Shown here piece by piece: positions 15,254 through 22,146 of a stretch of DNA of 27,141 nt. The stretch comes from Clostridiales bacterium UBA1752 (GTDB lineage Bacteria > Bacillota > Clostridia > Oscillospirales > CAG-382): NCBI GenBank assembly GCA_002314835.1, contig DCHM01000041.1:2951-30091 (forward strand), read 5' to 3'. A model generated the notes under the pieces. That model was given only the letters and a program-made list of their open reading frames with translations, did not search any database and had not been told where the DNA came from. The stretch's first letter is position 1. Each line of letters begins with the position of its first letter. The translations under genes were made by a program, and so were the position numbers.

Positions 15254-16231
15254 TTATTCAGCCATTGTATCAATGATAATCTTTTGTCTATCCGTCAACT
15301 TTGCGATAATCTCGTCCATCCAGTCGGGTCTGTCATCGGGAGGGTCTGACAGCACATGCAATATCGTGGCGTATTCCTGCAATAATACGACACTGCGCAT
15401 GAGTGGCAGGCTGTCTGCCTGCTCAGACGTAAAAGTTCTGACACTGCGGTAGCCGTCGATAAACGCGTCGCGTCCTACTTGAACGTTGCTCGTCACGTCG
15501 TCCATGGCGTCGAGTGCCCTTACCACGTCGAGCGCGTAAAAGCAGCGTATCGAGTCGTCAAAGTCAATGACGCCGTATTTGTCGCTTTCGTCGTCGTACA
15601 GCACGTTATCGGGCTCAAAATCATAGTGTATAAGACCGTAGTTTGCCTTGTTTCGCGGCATGGCGTTTAATGTGGCAGTTACCTTGTCAAAACAGTCAAA
15701 CGCGCACTGCGGCGCACCGTAGCGCTTTAGCCTATCGTAAACCTGCTTCATCATCTCGTCGATGCCGATGATTTCGTCGGAGTGGCTATACTGCTCCGAA
15801 AGGTTGTGGAGCTCGCCGAGCGCCCTGCCGTACCCGTATGCCAAATCTGCATCGCCGTCGCAATCCTCGAGCGCGTCGCCGCAAATCAAGCGGTAGCACG
15901 AAACGACGTAGCTCCCCCACTCGGTCTTTAAAACGTCGCATAGCTTGCCGTCCTTCATCGGGTACGGCTTCATGGCGTTATAGCCGTTGTCAATCAGATA
16001 ACTGATAAAGCGTATGGTAGCCTTGACCTCAGCTAAGCTTTTTTCTTCGGTAGGTGCGAGCCTCAAAAAGCATACTCTGTGCTCGTCGTCCGCAAAAAAC
16101 GGATAGACCGCGTTAGACGAAACGCGATAGTGTGCCAGCATATCGTCAAGGTGGTTTGTGCTATGCTTGTACCTCGCAAGGCACTCCTTGGCAAGGTCGT
16201 AATTTTCGTACAAGTGTTTTAATTTGAGCAT
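15254..16231 (-). CDS. Aminoglycoside phosphotransferase/choline-kinase-fold protein
   Basis: 325 aa from the ATG at 16231, which has AGAGAGG 6 nt upstream; the longer in-frame ATG at 16264 lies in a hairpin. The kinase-like fold is recognised from the catalytic loop LIHYDFEPDNVLYDD (H202, D204, N209) and the metal-binding YGVIDFDD (D223), typical of the APH family. Substrate cannot be predicted: the family includes antibiotic kinases, sugar, choline and homoserine kinases, and stress kinases of the SrkA type. It has no signal peptide. The gene is bracketed by two copies of a 16-nt terminator-derived sequence (15238-15253 and 16266-16281), which hints that it may have been inserted as a cassette. 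Confidence 0.75.
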   Translation of the reverse strand: MLKLKHLYENYDLAKECLARYKHSTNHLDDMLAHYRVSSNAVYPFFADDEHRVCFLRLAPTEEKSLAEVKATIRFISYLIDNGYNAMKPYPMKDGKLCDVLKTEWGSYVVSCYRLICGDALEDCDGDADLAYGYGRALGELHNLSEQYSHSDEIIGIDEMMKQVYDRLKRYGAPQCAFDCFDKVTATLNAMPRNKANYGLIHYDFEPDNVLYDDESDKYGVIDFDDSIRCFYALDVVRALDAMDDVTSNVQVGRDAFIDGYRSVRTFTSEQADSLPLMRSVVLLQEYATILHVLSDPPDDRPDWMDEIIAKLTDRQKIIIDTMAE

Positions 16232-16244
16232 GATTACCTCTCTT

Positions 16245-16272
16245 AAAAGATAAAGGCCCACCATAGGTGAGC
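16245..16272 (-). terminator. Probable weak terminator after the zinc-ribbon gene
   Basis: On the minus strand GCTCACC (16272-16266), a TAT loop and GGTGGGC (16262-16256), including one T-G pair, are followed by CTTTATCTTTT. The plus-strand version has an A-C mismatch, so the minus strand is the likely functional direction. The kinase gene begins just beyond it. Confidence 0.5.
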
Positions 16273-16287
16273 TTTTTTGTTATTAAA

Positions 16288-16602
16288 CTAAATCAATTTT
16301 TTGCCGCATGATGCACAGAAATTATCTTTGCCGACGGTATATTTTCTGCCGCATTGAGTGCAATAAGCATATTTGGGATCTATGCCGGATGAAGGTCTGA
16401 CGTTGTGCACATAAGGCGAATCAATGGCATAATCTTCGTTATGTCTGAGTGGCGTTTTGCAATGCGGACAATAAACAAATCCGTCGGGATACCACGGGCG
16501 GAAATCAAGGTTGTAATCAGTATATCTGATAATAGTATGGCAGGTGCGGCATTCCTGCTGATATGTGTATCCGCTATGCCACAGTGCTCTTTTGAAAGCC
16601 AT
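16288..16602 (-). CDS. Small zinc-ribbon protein
   Basis: 104 aa from the ATG at 16602, with AAAGG about 10 nt upstream. The frame stays open to 16731, but that extension lies in the structured RNA described below and is unlikely to be coding. Four CxxC knuckles (CRTC, CPHC, CTQC, CASC) suggest two zinc sites; the last two near the C-terminus form a zinc-ribbon of the type CTQCGRKYTVGKDNFCASCG. There is no membrane segment or signal peptide. Function is unknown; such proteins may bind nucleic acid or act as scaffolds. It follows the probable 6S RNA in the same direction with no visible terminator between. Confidence 0.6.
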   Translation of the reverse strand: MAFKRALWHSGYTYQQECRTCHTIIRYTDYNLDFRPWYPDGFVYCPHCKTPLRHNEDYAIDSPYVHNVRPSSGIDPKYAYCTQCGRKYTVGKDNFCASCGKKLI

Positions 16603-16623
16603 AAACCGGCATCCTTTCAATCT

Positions 16624-16790
16624 TTTGCCCCACAAGACCGTGACCCATGAGACGAAACCCTGCCATAAGCAGGTGGGTGAACGTACCCTGATTTTAGTGC
16701 TTCCAACGTTTGCTCGCAAATAGGCAAGCAAGAGGCCTGCACACCGCCAGGAGATCGGTAAACCCCTTCGTAATTGTGGGTTTTTTCATG
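16624..16790 (-). ncRNA. ssrS: Probable 6S RNA (SsrS), regulator of RNA polymerase
   Basis: A ~160-nt non-coding stretch on the minus strand folds as a rod. The closing stem is CCCACAA (16780-16774) with TTGTGGG (16635-16629), there is an inner stem CC(T)GGCG with CGTTGG, and an apical hairpin TTGCTTGC...GCGAGCAA. The 3' half (GAAGCACTAAAATCAGGG, then CGTTCACC and GCAGGGTTTCG) aligns by eye with the E. coli 6S core GAAGCCTTAAAACTG...ATTCACC...AAGGGTTCAAGGG. A large open bubble between stems would mimic promoter DNA and bind sigma-A holoenzyme. Ends are approximate; I see no clear promoter, only a 20-nt palindrome just upstream. A cis-regulatory leader of the zinc-ribbon gene is the alternative. 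Confidence 0.62.
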
Positions 16791-16792
16791 GA

Positions 16793-16812
16793 GTCGGACA
16801 CAAGTGTCCGAC
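16793..16812. repeat. 20-nt near-perfect palindrome upstream of the 6S-like RNA
   Basis: GTCGGACACAAGTGTCCGAC has two 9-nt arms with a 2-nt centre. No T run follows in either direction, so it is not a classical terminator. It could be an operator for a dimeric regulator or an RNA hairpin at a transcript 5' end. It lies in the 43-nt gap between the 6S-like RNA and the DUF1292 terminator. Confidence 0.6.
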
Positions 16813-16832
16813 ATGACACGGGTCCCGCAGGG

Positions 16833-16860
16833 AAAAATAGCAGTAAACTACGATTTACTG
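16833..16860 (-). terminator. Terminator of the DUF1292 gene, overlapping its stop codon
   Basis: On the minus strand CAGTAAA (16860-16854), a TCGTAG loop and TTTACTG (16847-16841) are followed by CTATTTTT. The TAA stop lies inside the left arm. Confidence 0.75.
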
Positions 16861-17163
16861 TTTGTCGTCTTGGCTCTCGTCGTCCTCATCCTCGTCGAGG
16901 TCGCATTCGCCCATAAATTCATCCTCAAAAGCGGCGGCAGCTTTTTCAAACTCCTCATCGTCGTCAATGGTAATGAGCATTTCTTCGCCGTTTTCGTCAG
17001 TCGAAATCTTGAGCAATACGCACTCGTCCTCTTCACCGTCAACGGGTATAAGGGCGATATACTGATTGTTGTCCACCTCAAAAGTGCCGATGACCTCAAA
17101 GTTTGTCTCTTTGCCGTCCTCGTCTGTTAAGGTTATAGTGCTTTCTTCCATATTTTCATCCAT
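16855..17163 (-). CDS. DUF1292 (YrzB-like) acidic protein
   Basis: 102 aa, very acidic, with the DUF1292 pattern: an N-terminal ITLTDEDGKETNFEVIGTFE, then NQYIALIPVDGE and CVLLKISTDENGEEMLITID. Members are widespread small Firmicutes proteins of unknown function. The C-terminus is a run of Asp/Glu (CDLDEDEDDESQDD). The ATG at 17163 has GGAGG about 9 nt upstream and is preferred over the Met four codons later. It has its own perfect-consensus promoter, divergent from rsmE. Confidence 0.85.
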   Translation of the reverse strand: MDENMEESTITLTDEDGKETNFEVIGTFEVDNNQYIALIPVDGEEDECVLLKISTDENGEEMLITIDDDEEFEKAAAAFEDEFMGECDLDEDEDDESQDDKQ

Positions 17164-17195
17164 AATTTACTTACCTCCGTTTCCTTAATACTTAT

Positions 17196-17224
17196 ATTAT
17201 AAAGCCAAATGCACATTATGTCAA
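17196..17224 (-). promoter_or_regulatory. Promoter of the DUF1292 gene
   Basis: On the minus strand, perfect TTGACA (17224-17219), a 17-nt spacer and perfect TATAAT (17201-17196). This is one of the strongest sigma-A promoters in the window. Confidence 0.9.
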
Positions 17225-17234
17225 GTGGTTGTTA

Positions 17235-17263
17235 TTGACTTTTTACGCCCTATACTATATAAT
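17235..17263 (+). promoter_or_regulatory. Promoter of rsmE
   Basis: TTGACT (17235-17240), a 17-nt spacer and TATAAT (17258-17263). The ribosome binding site GAGGTG (17270-17275) is only 6 nt past the -10, so the mRNA leader is extremely short. It is divergent from the DUF1292 promoter with 10 nt between the -35 boxes. Confidence 0.85.
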
Positions 17264-17280
17264 GTGCCCGAGGTGTATAT

Positions 17281-18027
17281 ATGTCAAGTTTAACGAGAGT
17301 TTACGTCAGCAGTGACGGTATAAGCAATTCTGCGGCAGTCATAACGGGCGGCGACGCACAGCATCTTATCAAGGTTATGCGCCTGCGCGTTGGTGACAGC
17401 CTGTCGGTCTGCGACGGCAATGCAAACGAATATCAGTCTGTAATAACCGCTATTGCGCGTGATAGCGTTACGGTCAGCCTCGGCGCAATGATTCGCCTTG
17501 ACACCGAGCCTGCCTGCCCTATCGTGCTGTATCAGTGCCTGCCAAAGAGCGATAAGATGGACAGCATAGTGCAAAAATCGGTCGAGCTGGGCGTTACTCA
17601 GATAGTGCCGGTTATGTCAGATCGTTGCATTTCAAGGCCGGACGACAAAACGTTGTGCAACAAACTCGAGCGCTGGCAACACATAGCAGACGCGGCAGCG
17701 TCTCAGTCGGGTAGAGGCATATTGCCAAAGGTTACGGGGCTTATAAGCTACAAGGACGCCTGCAACGACGCAAAGCAGATGATAGGCATGCTCTGCTACG
17801 AGGGCGAAGGCACTATGCAAATACAGGACGTTTTAAAAGGCGTAAATCAGTCGTCCGCGAGCGGCTTTGCCTTTATCGTAGGACCTGAGGGCGGCATAAC
17901 GGAGGCAGAAGCCGAGCTTGCAAAAGCCTCGGGACTTGCACTTTGCGGACTCGGCAAACGCATACTCAGAACCGAAACTGCGTCGTCTTTTGTGCTATCT
18001 GCCATAGAAGTTTTGACGCATTGGTGA
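17281..18027 (+). CDS. rsmE: 16S rRNA (uracil-1498-N3)-methyltransferase
   Basis: 248 aa, the usual RsmE length. It has an N-terminal PUA-like part (residues ~1-70, with GGDAQHLIKVMRLRVGD) and a C-terminal SPOUT knot with FIVGPEGGITEAEAELA and LGKRILRTETAS, the SAM-binding deep-knot motifs. KSVELGVTQIVPVMSDRC is also typical. It methylates U1498 of 16S rRNA in assembled 30S subunits. GAGGTG lies 5 nt before the ATG. It is a single-gene unit with its own promoter and terminator. Confidence 0.95.
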   Translation: MSSLTRVYVSSDGISNSAAVITGGDAQHLIKVMRLRVGDSLSVCDGNANEYQSVITAIARDSVTVSLGAMIRLDTEPACPIVLYQCLPKSDKMDSIVQKSVELGVTQIVPVMSDRCISRPDDKTLCNKLERWQHIADAAASQSGRGILPKVTGLISYKDACNDAKQMIGMLCYEGEGTMQIQDVLKGVNQSSASGFAFIVGPEGGITEAEAELAKASGLALCGLGKRILRTETASSFVLSAIEVLTHW

Positions 18028-18056
18028 GTTTGCACAAGGTCAAAATATGGTCAAAG

Positions 18057-18100
18057 AGAGCTATTTTGTCTGCTATTGACAAAATATGCTCTATTTTTTT
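18057..18100 (+). terminator. Terminator of rsmE
   Basis: AGAGCTATTTTGTC (18057-18070) pairs with GACAAAATA-T-GCTCT (18078-18092; one bulged base) around a 7-nt loop, followed by seven T residues. Confidence 0.88.
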
Positions 18101-18121
18101 GTTAAAAATCGGCAAAACCTA

Positions 18122-18150
18122 TTGCAAAATCAGTTTTTATGATATATAAT
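18122..18150 (+). promoter_or_regulatory. Promoter of the PucR-type regulator and probably of the ftsEX operon
   Basis: TTGCAA (18122-18127), a 17-nt spacer and TATAAT (18145-18150). A strong GGAGGG site (18178-18183) lies 5 nt before the ATG at 18189. No terminator is visible between this promoter and lysS. Confidence 0.8.
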
Positions 18151-18188
18151 ACACTTGTTAATTTATAAATTATTTATGGAGGGACAAC

Positions 18189-19277
18189 ATGAGCAACAAA
18201 TTATTCTCAAGCCTTATCTATCAGATGAAAGACTCGATTGAGCGCAGCATCGGCATTATAGACGACAAGGGCTCCGTCATTGCGTGCAGCAACCTCACCC
18301 GTATAGGGGAGTCTCGCAAAGAGGTTCTCGATGAGATAAGCTATTCTTTTGACACCATGGTACGTGGCGGCTACACTTACAAGCCCATGGGCTCTCACGC
18401 AAGGATCGAGTACATCATTTTTGTAGAAGGAGAAGACGAGCAGGCAAAGACTATCTCTTCGCTGCTGTCCGTTTCCTTTGCCAACATCAAAACTCTCTAT
18501 GACGAAAAGTACGACAAGGCAAACTTTATCAAAAACATCATACTCGACAACATCCTGCCTACCGACGTGTATATCAAGTCAAAGGAGCTTCACTTTGACG
18601 CCGACGTCAGCCGCGTAGTATATCTCATCAGATTTGCGAGCAAAAACAATGACGTCGTACCCTTTGACATCATCCAAAATATGTTCCCCGAAAAGAGCAA
18701 GGACTTTATCATCAGTGTCGGCGACAGCGACATCATACTCGTCAGAGAGCTCCGCTCCGCAGGCGAAGCCAAAAAGCTCGAGGCTGTCGCAGACTCTATC
18801 ATCGACACCGTACAGAGTGAGTTTTATCTCAAAGTAGTCGTTGGTATAGGCTCAGTCGTTGCCAGCGTCAGAGAGCTCGCACGCTCTTACAAGGACGCAC
18901 AGGTCGCTCTCGAGGTCGGCAAGGTATTTGATATCGAAAAGAGCGTCGTCAATTACGAAAACCTCGGCATCGGCCGTCTGATTTATCAGCTCCCCACTAC
19001 CCTCTGCGAGATTTTCCTGCAGGAGGTATTTAAGCGCGGCTCGCTCGAAAGCCTTGACAAAGAAACGCTCGCCACGATACAGTGCTTCTTTGACAATAAC
19101 CTCAACGTTTCCGAGACCTCGCGCAAGCTCTTTGTTCACCGCAACACCCTCGTTTACCGTCTCGAAAAAATCAAAAAGATTACGGGTCTCGACCTGAGAG
19201 AATTTGACCACGCCATCACCTTTAAGGTTGCTCTCATGGTTAAAAAGTATCTGTCGAGCAAGACATCCATGTATTGA
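18189..19277 (+). CDS. PucR/CdaR-family transcriptional regulator
   Basis: 362 aa. The C-terminal ~65 residues are the PucR-type helix-turn-helix: FFDNNLNVSETSRKLFVHRN, then TLVYRLEKIKKITGLDL. The middle (~110-270) matches the CdaR GGDEF-like domain, including VVVGIGSVVASVRELARSYK and AQVALEVGK. The N-terminal part (~5-100) resembles a small-ligand sensor (IGIIDDKGSVIACSNL). Family members respond to sugar acids, purines or amino acids, but no such pathway gene is adjacent. It sits 18 nt upstream of ftsE in the same direction, so it may act on the division/cell-wall operon or simply share its transcript. Confidence 0.82.
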   Translation: MSNKLFSSLIYQMKDSIERSIGIIDDKGSVIACSNLTRIGESRKEVLDEISYSFDTMVRGGYTYKPMGSHARIEYIIFVEGEDEQAKTISSLLSVSFANIKTLYDEKYDKANFIKNIILDNILPTDVYIKSKELHFDADVSRVVYLIRFASKNNDVVPFDIIQNMFPEKSKDFIISVGDSDIILVRELRSAGEAKKLEAVADSIIDTVQSEFYLKVVVGIGSVVASVRELARSYKDAQVALEVGKVFDIEKSVVNYENLGIGRLIYQLPTTLCEIFLQEVFKRGSLESLDKETLATIQCFFDNNLNVSETSRKLFVHRNTLVYRLEKIKKITGLDLREFDHAITFKVALMVKKYLSSKTSMY

Positions 19278-19295
19278 TTTTTGCAGAGGGCATAA

Positions 19296-19961
19296 ATGAT
19301 TCAGTTTACAGACGTGTCGCAGTCTTACGGCGGCGACCTCTACGGTGTCAAAAACATTGATTTGACCATCAATAACGGCGAGTTTGTCTTTATCACCGGT
19401 CCCAACGGCTCGGGCAAAACTACGCTCGCCAAGCTCATCACGCACGAGGTGCCCGTCGCATCCGGCAAGTTGTCGGTCAACGGCTTTGATTTGCACAAAA
19501 TCAAAAATCGCGAGGTGCCTTATCTTAGGCGCTCGATGGGCATAGTTTTTCAAGATTTAAAGCTTTTTGACCGCAAAACCGTTTACGAAAACATCGCCTT
19601 TGCCATGCGTGTCATAGGTGCTCACCCTGCCGCTATCCGCAAGAGGGTTCCTGCCGCTATCCAAGCCATCGGTCTCGAGGGCAGAGAACGCAGTTACCCG
19701 GGAGAGCTGTCGGGCGGCGAGCGTCAGCGCGTGGCTTTTGCGCGTGCCATCGTCAATAACCCCAAGCTGATTATAGCCGACGAGCCTACGGGCAACATCG
19801 ACCGCGAAATGGGCATCGAGATGATGGAATTTCTCAAGATGATGAACGAGCTAAAAAAGACGATAGTCGTTATCTCGCACAACGACGAGCTCGTCAGACA
19901 GTTTGGCTCGCGTGTCATCCGCATGGAGAATGGCAGCATAGTGGAGGATACCCGAATATGA
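19296..19961 (+). CDS. ftsE: Cell division ABC transporter ATP-binding protein FtsE
   Basis: 221 aa, normal FtsE size. Walker A is GPNGSGKTT (K41), the signature is LSGGERQRVAFARA (~138-151), and Walker B with the following region is LIIADEPTGNID. FtsE with FtsX forms a mechano-transmission ABC complex at the division or sidewall site that activates peptidoglycan hydrolases. GAGGG precedes the ATG, and the stop overlaps ftsX by ATGA (19958-19961). The fused reading ftsE-ftsX-M23 makes the assignment secure. Confidence 0.95.
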   Translation: MIQFTDVSQSYGGDLYGVKNIDLTINNGEFVFITGPNGSGKTTLAKLITHEVPVASGKLSVNGFDLHKIKNREVPYLRRSMGIVFQDLKLFDRKTVYENIAFAMRVIGAHPAAIRKRVPAAIQAIGLEGRERSYPGELSGGERQRVAFARAIVNNPKLIIADEPTGNIDREMGIEMMEFLKMMNELKKTIVVISHNDELVRQFGSRVIRMENGSIVEDTRI

Positions 19962-20911
19962 AAAAAATAGTCAGTGCCATCTCCACGTTTTTTTATCAAT
20001 TAGGTCAGGGCTTCCTCGGTCTGTTTCGCAGCGGTATGAGCATCAGCTCGATACTCGCGCTCGTATGCTGTATGGTAGTGCTCGGCACATTTTACATACT
20101 CATTGACCTCATCGAGGTCAACTTCCGCCAGATAGACGATATGAACGTCATCGAGGTCACTCTCAGCAACACATACGACGAGGACAAAATCAGCGCCATA
20201 GGCGAGGAAATCGGCAAGCTACAGGACGACGAAACGCTCGGTGTCATCGAGAGCTACGAATATCTCTCCAAAGCCGACAACTGGCAGAGATTCATCGCCT
20301 GGAACGACTCGGACGGCGACGACGGCGCCACGGGCATACTGTCTGAGTATTTTGACGAGACAAACAACCCCCTTTCGCCCAGCTACCGCATAAAGTTTGC
20401 TTCGTTTACAAACAAGGATAAGCTCTACGAGCTCAAATACCGCATCGGCAACATCGACGGCGTCAGCCCCGACGACATAAGCGAAAACTTTACGCTGTAC
20501 GAAAAAGTCACCAACGTCAAAAACGCCATAACCATAACGGGCGTTTGGATAATGGCGATACTCTTTATCGTCACGGTGCTCTTTATCATCAACACGCTAA
20601 AGCTCGGCATCAAGTCGCGCAGCAACGAGATAATGTTTATGCGATACTGCGGAGCGACAGGCGCGTTTATCAGCACTCCATTTGTAGTCGAAGGTTTGCT
20701 CATAGGACTGATTTCGGCAGCAATCGCGCTCGGTTTGCAGTATTATGTATATAACTATATACTCGCAGACATTTTCACCGAATACAGCATCGGCACGGTG
20801 GGCACTTTTGACGCTTATTTGCCGTTCGTCACGACTGCGTTTGTCGTGATAGGCTTGGTTGCAGGCGTCATCGGCAGCTCTATGTGCATCAAAAAATATC
20901 TAAAAGTATGA
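19958..20911 (+). CDS. ftsX: Cell division protein FtsX (permease-like)
   Basis: 317 aa with the expected FtsX topology. There is one membrane helix near residues 25-50, an extracellular domain (~55-185) that would contact the hydrolase, and three C-terminal helices (~190-215, ~240-270, ~285-310). An LKLGIKSRSNEIMFMRYCGA stretch is typical of the cytoplasmic loop contacting FtsE. It couples ATP hydrolysis by FtsE to the downstream coiled-coil M23 protein. It is joined to both neighbours by ATGA overlaps. Confidence 0.93.
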   Translation: MKKIVSAISTFFYQLGQGFLGLFRSGMSISSILALVCCMVVLGTFYILIDLIEVNFRQIDDMNVIEVTLSNTYDEDKISAIGEEIGKLQDDETLGVIESYEYLSKADNWQRFIAWNDSDGDDGATGILSEYFDETNNPLSPSYRIKFASFTNKDKLYELKYRIGNIDGVSPDDISENFTLYEKVTNVKNAITITGVWIMAILFIVTVLFIINTLKLGIKSRSNEIMFMRYCGATGAFISTPFVVEGLLIGLISAAIALGLQYYVYNYILADIFTEYSIGTVGTFDAYLPFVTTAFVVIGLVAGVIGSSMCIKKYLKV

Positions 20912-22146
20912 AACATTCTTTTACCTTTACTCTGCGCAAGGCGCTCTGCATAGTTTTGATGGCGGTGATACTCGCCACCGTCCCCTTCGTCACCGGCTCC
21001 AAAGTCGGCATAGAGACCGAAGCGAGAACCCTCGCCGAGGTTGACAAGGACATCAACGAATGCAACGCCCTGCTATATACACTCAGACAAGAGAAATCGA
21101 GCATAGACAAGCAGCTCAGCAGTATCGAAAGCGACTCAAAGGGCACTACAAAGCAGATACAGCTCATCGTCACACAGATGAACCTTATCGAAGCCGAGGT
21201 TGAGCTCATCAAAGAGACTATCGAGGCGTACGGCATCAAAAAAGCAAGTATCGAAGCCGAAGCCGCATTAAAGGCAGAGGATAAGGACTATGCGCTCGAG
21301 CTGTATCAGCAGGTTATCTTATATACCTACAAATACGGCAACGTCAGCACGTTTGAGATGCTGTTTGAGTCTGAGAACTTTGCCGACTTTATCACGCGTC
21401 TCGACAGTGCAAAAGCCGTCATGGAGTACAGTGCTTCGCTCATCAGCGACATCGAAAAAGCCCAGAGCGACTACGACATACTTTTAGACGACCTCGACGC
21501 GGCGACAAATACCTTAAACGAATACGTCGCTTCGCAGGAGCAAGCCGAGGCGGAGCTTTTAGTCAAAAAAGCAGAGCTCGAGGAGACCGCATCCGGTCTC
21601 GGCATCAGCTACGCCGACCTGACCGAAAAGTATAATACCGTCAACTCTACCATCAACTCGGTTAAAGCCAAAATAACCAAGCTCAGCACCGAGAGAGCCA
21701 AGATTATCGACTCACAAAAAGGATTTTTGTTCCCCCTTGCGGTAAACTCGCAGGCATTTAGGATTTCGAGTGCTTACGGCACGCGTAAAGACCCGTTTAC
21801 CGGCAAACAAGCCACCCACAACGGTATAGACATACCTGCCGACTACGGCACCAAGATTTACGCCTCAAAGTCGGGCACGGTCACGAGGAGCGAATACACT
21901 GCCAGCTTTGGCAACGTCGTCGTCGTTTATCACGGTGACGGTGTTTCGACTCTTTACGCCCACTGCTCGTCGCGTAACGTCAAGGTCGGCGACATAGTAG
22001 AACGCGGCGACGTTATAGCACGCGTCGGTTCGACCGGCAGATCGACAGGCAACCACCTGCATTTCTGCGTGCTGATAGACGGCGTTTACGTTGACCCGCT
22101 TAAATACATCAGCAAGGATAATTTTATTTCGATAGAAGATGACTGA
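20908..22146 (+). CDS. EnvC/PcsB-like murein hydrolase activator: coiled coil + M23 peptidase
   Basis: 412 aa from the ATG at 20908, which overlaps the ftsX stop as ATGA; an in-frame ATG at 20884 lies deeper in ftsX and would place a charged stretch before the signal peptide. Residues ~1-38 form a secretion signal. Residues ~40-265 are a long coiled coil with EVDKDINECNALLYTLRQEK-type heptads. The C-terminal ~130 residues are an M23/LytM domain with HNGID (H304, D308) and HLH (H383, H385). All zinc ligands are present, so it may be an active endopeptidase rather than only an activator like EnvC. Context (ftsE-ftsX directly upstream) implies FtsX controls it through the coiled coil, as for PcsB or CwlO. 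Confidence 0.92.
   Translation: MKHSFTFTLRKALCIVLMAVILATVPFVTGSKVGIETEARTLAEVDKDINECNALLYTLRQEKSSIDKQLSSIESDSKGTTKQIQLIVTQMNLIEAEVELIKETIEAYGIKKASIEAEAALKAEDKDYALELYQQVILYTYKYGNVSTFEMLFESENFADFITRLDSAKAVMEYSASLISDIEKAQSDYDILLDDLDAATNTLNEYVASQEQAEAELLVKKAELEETASGLGISYADLTEKYNTVNSTINSVKAKITKLSTERAKIIDSQKGFLFPLAVNSQAFRISSAYGTRKDPFTGKQATHNGIDIPADYGTKIYASKSGTVTRSEYTASFGNVVVVYHGDGVSTLYAHCSSRNVKVGDIVERGDVIARVGSTGRSTGNHLHFCVLIDGVYVDPLKYISKDNFISIEDD

Noticed and set aside
15254..16231. Acquired aminoglycoside resistance gene
   Set aside because: The fold motifs fit the phosphotransferase family broadly, but nothing ties the sequence to a specific resistance enzyme, so only the fold is reported.
16603..16731. 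N-terminal extension of the zinc-ribbon protein
   Set aside because: These 43 codons coincide with the 6S-like structured RNA and have no start signal; the ATG at 16602 has AAAGG upstream.
16620..16795. Plus-strand structured RNA ending in TTGTGGGTTTTTT
   Set aside because: The T run after the closing stem looked like a plus-strand terminator, but the 6S-like core sequence reads only on the minus strand and no plus-strand promoter is evident. It is kept open in the finding's refutation test.
20884..20907. Upstream ATG for the M23 gene
   Set aside because: It lies inside ftsX and would precede the signal peptide with a hydrophilic stretch; the ATGA overlap at 20908 matches the other junctions of the operon.
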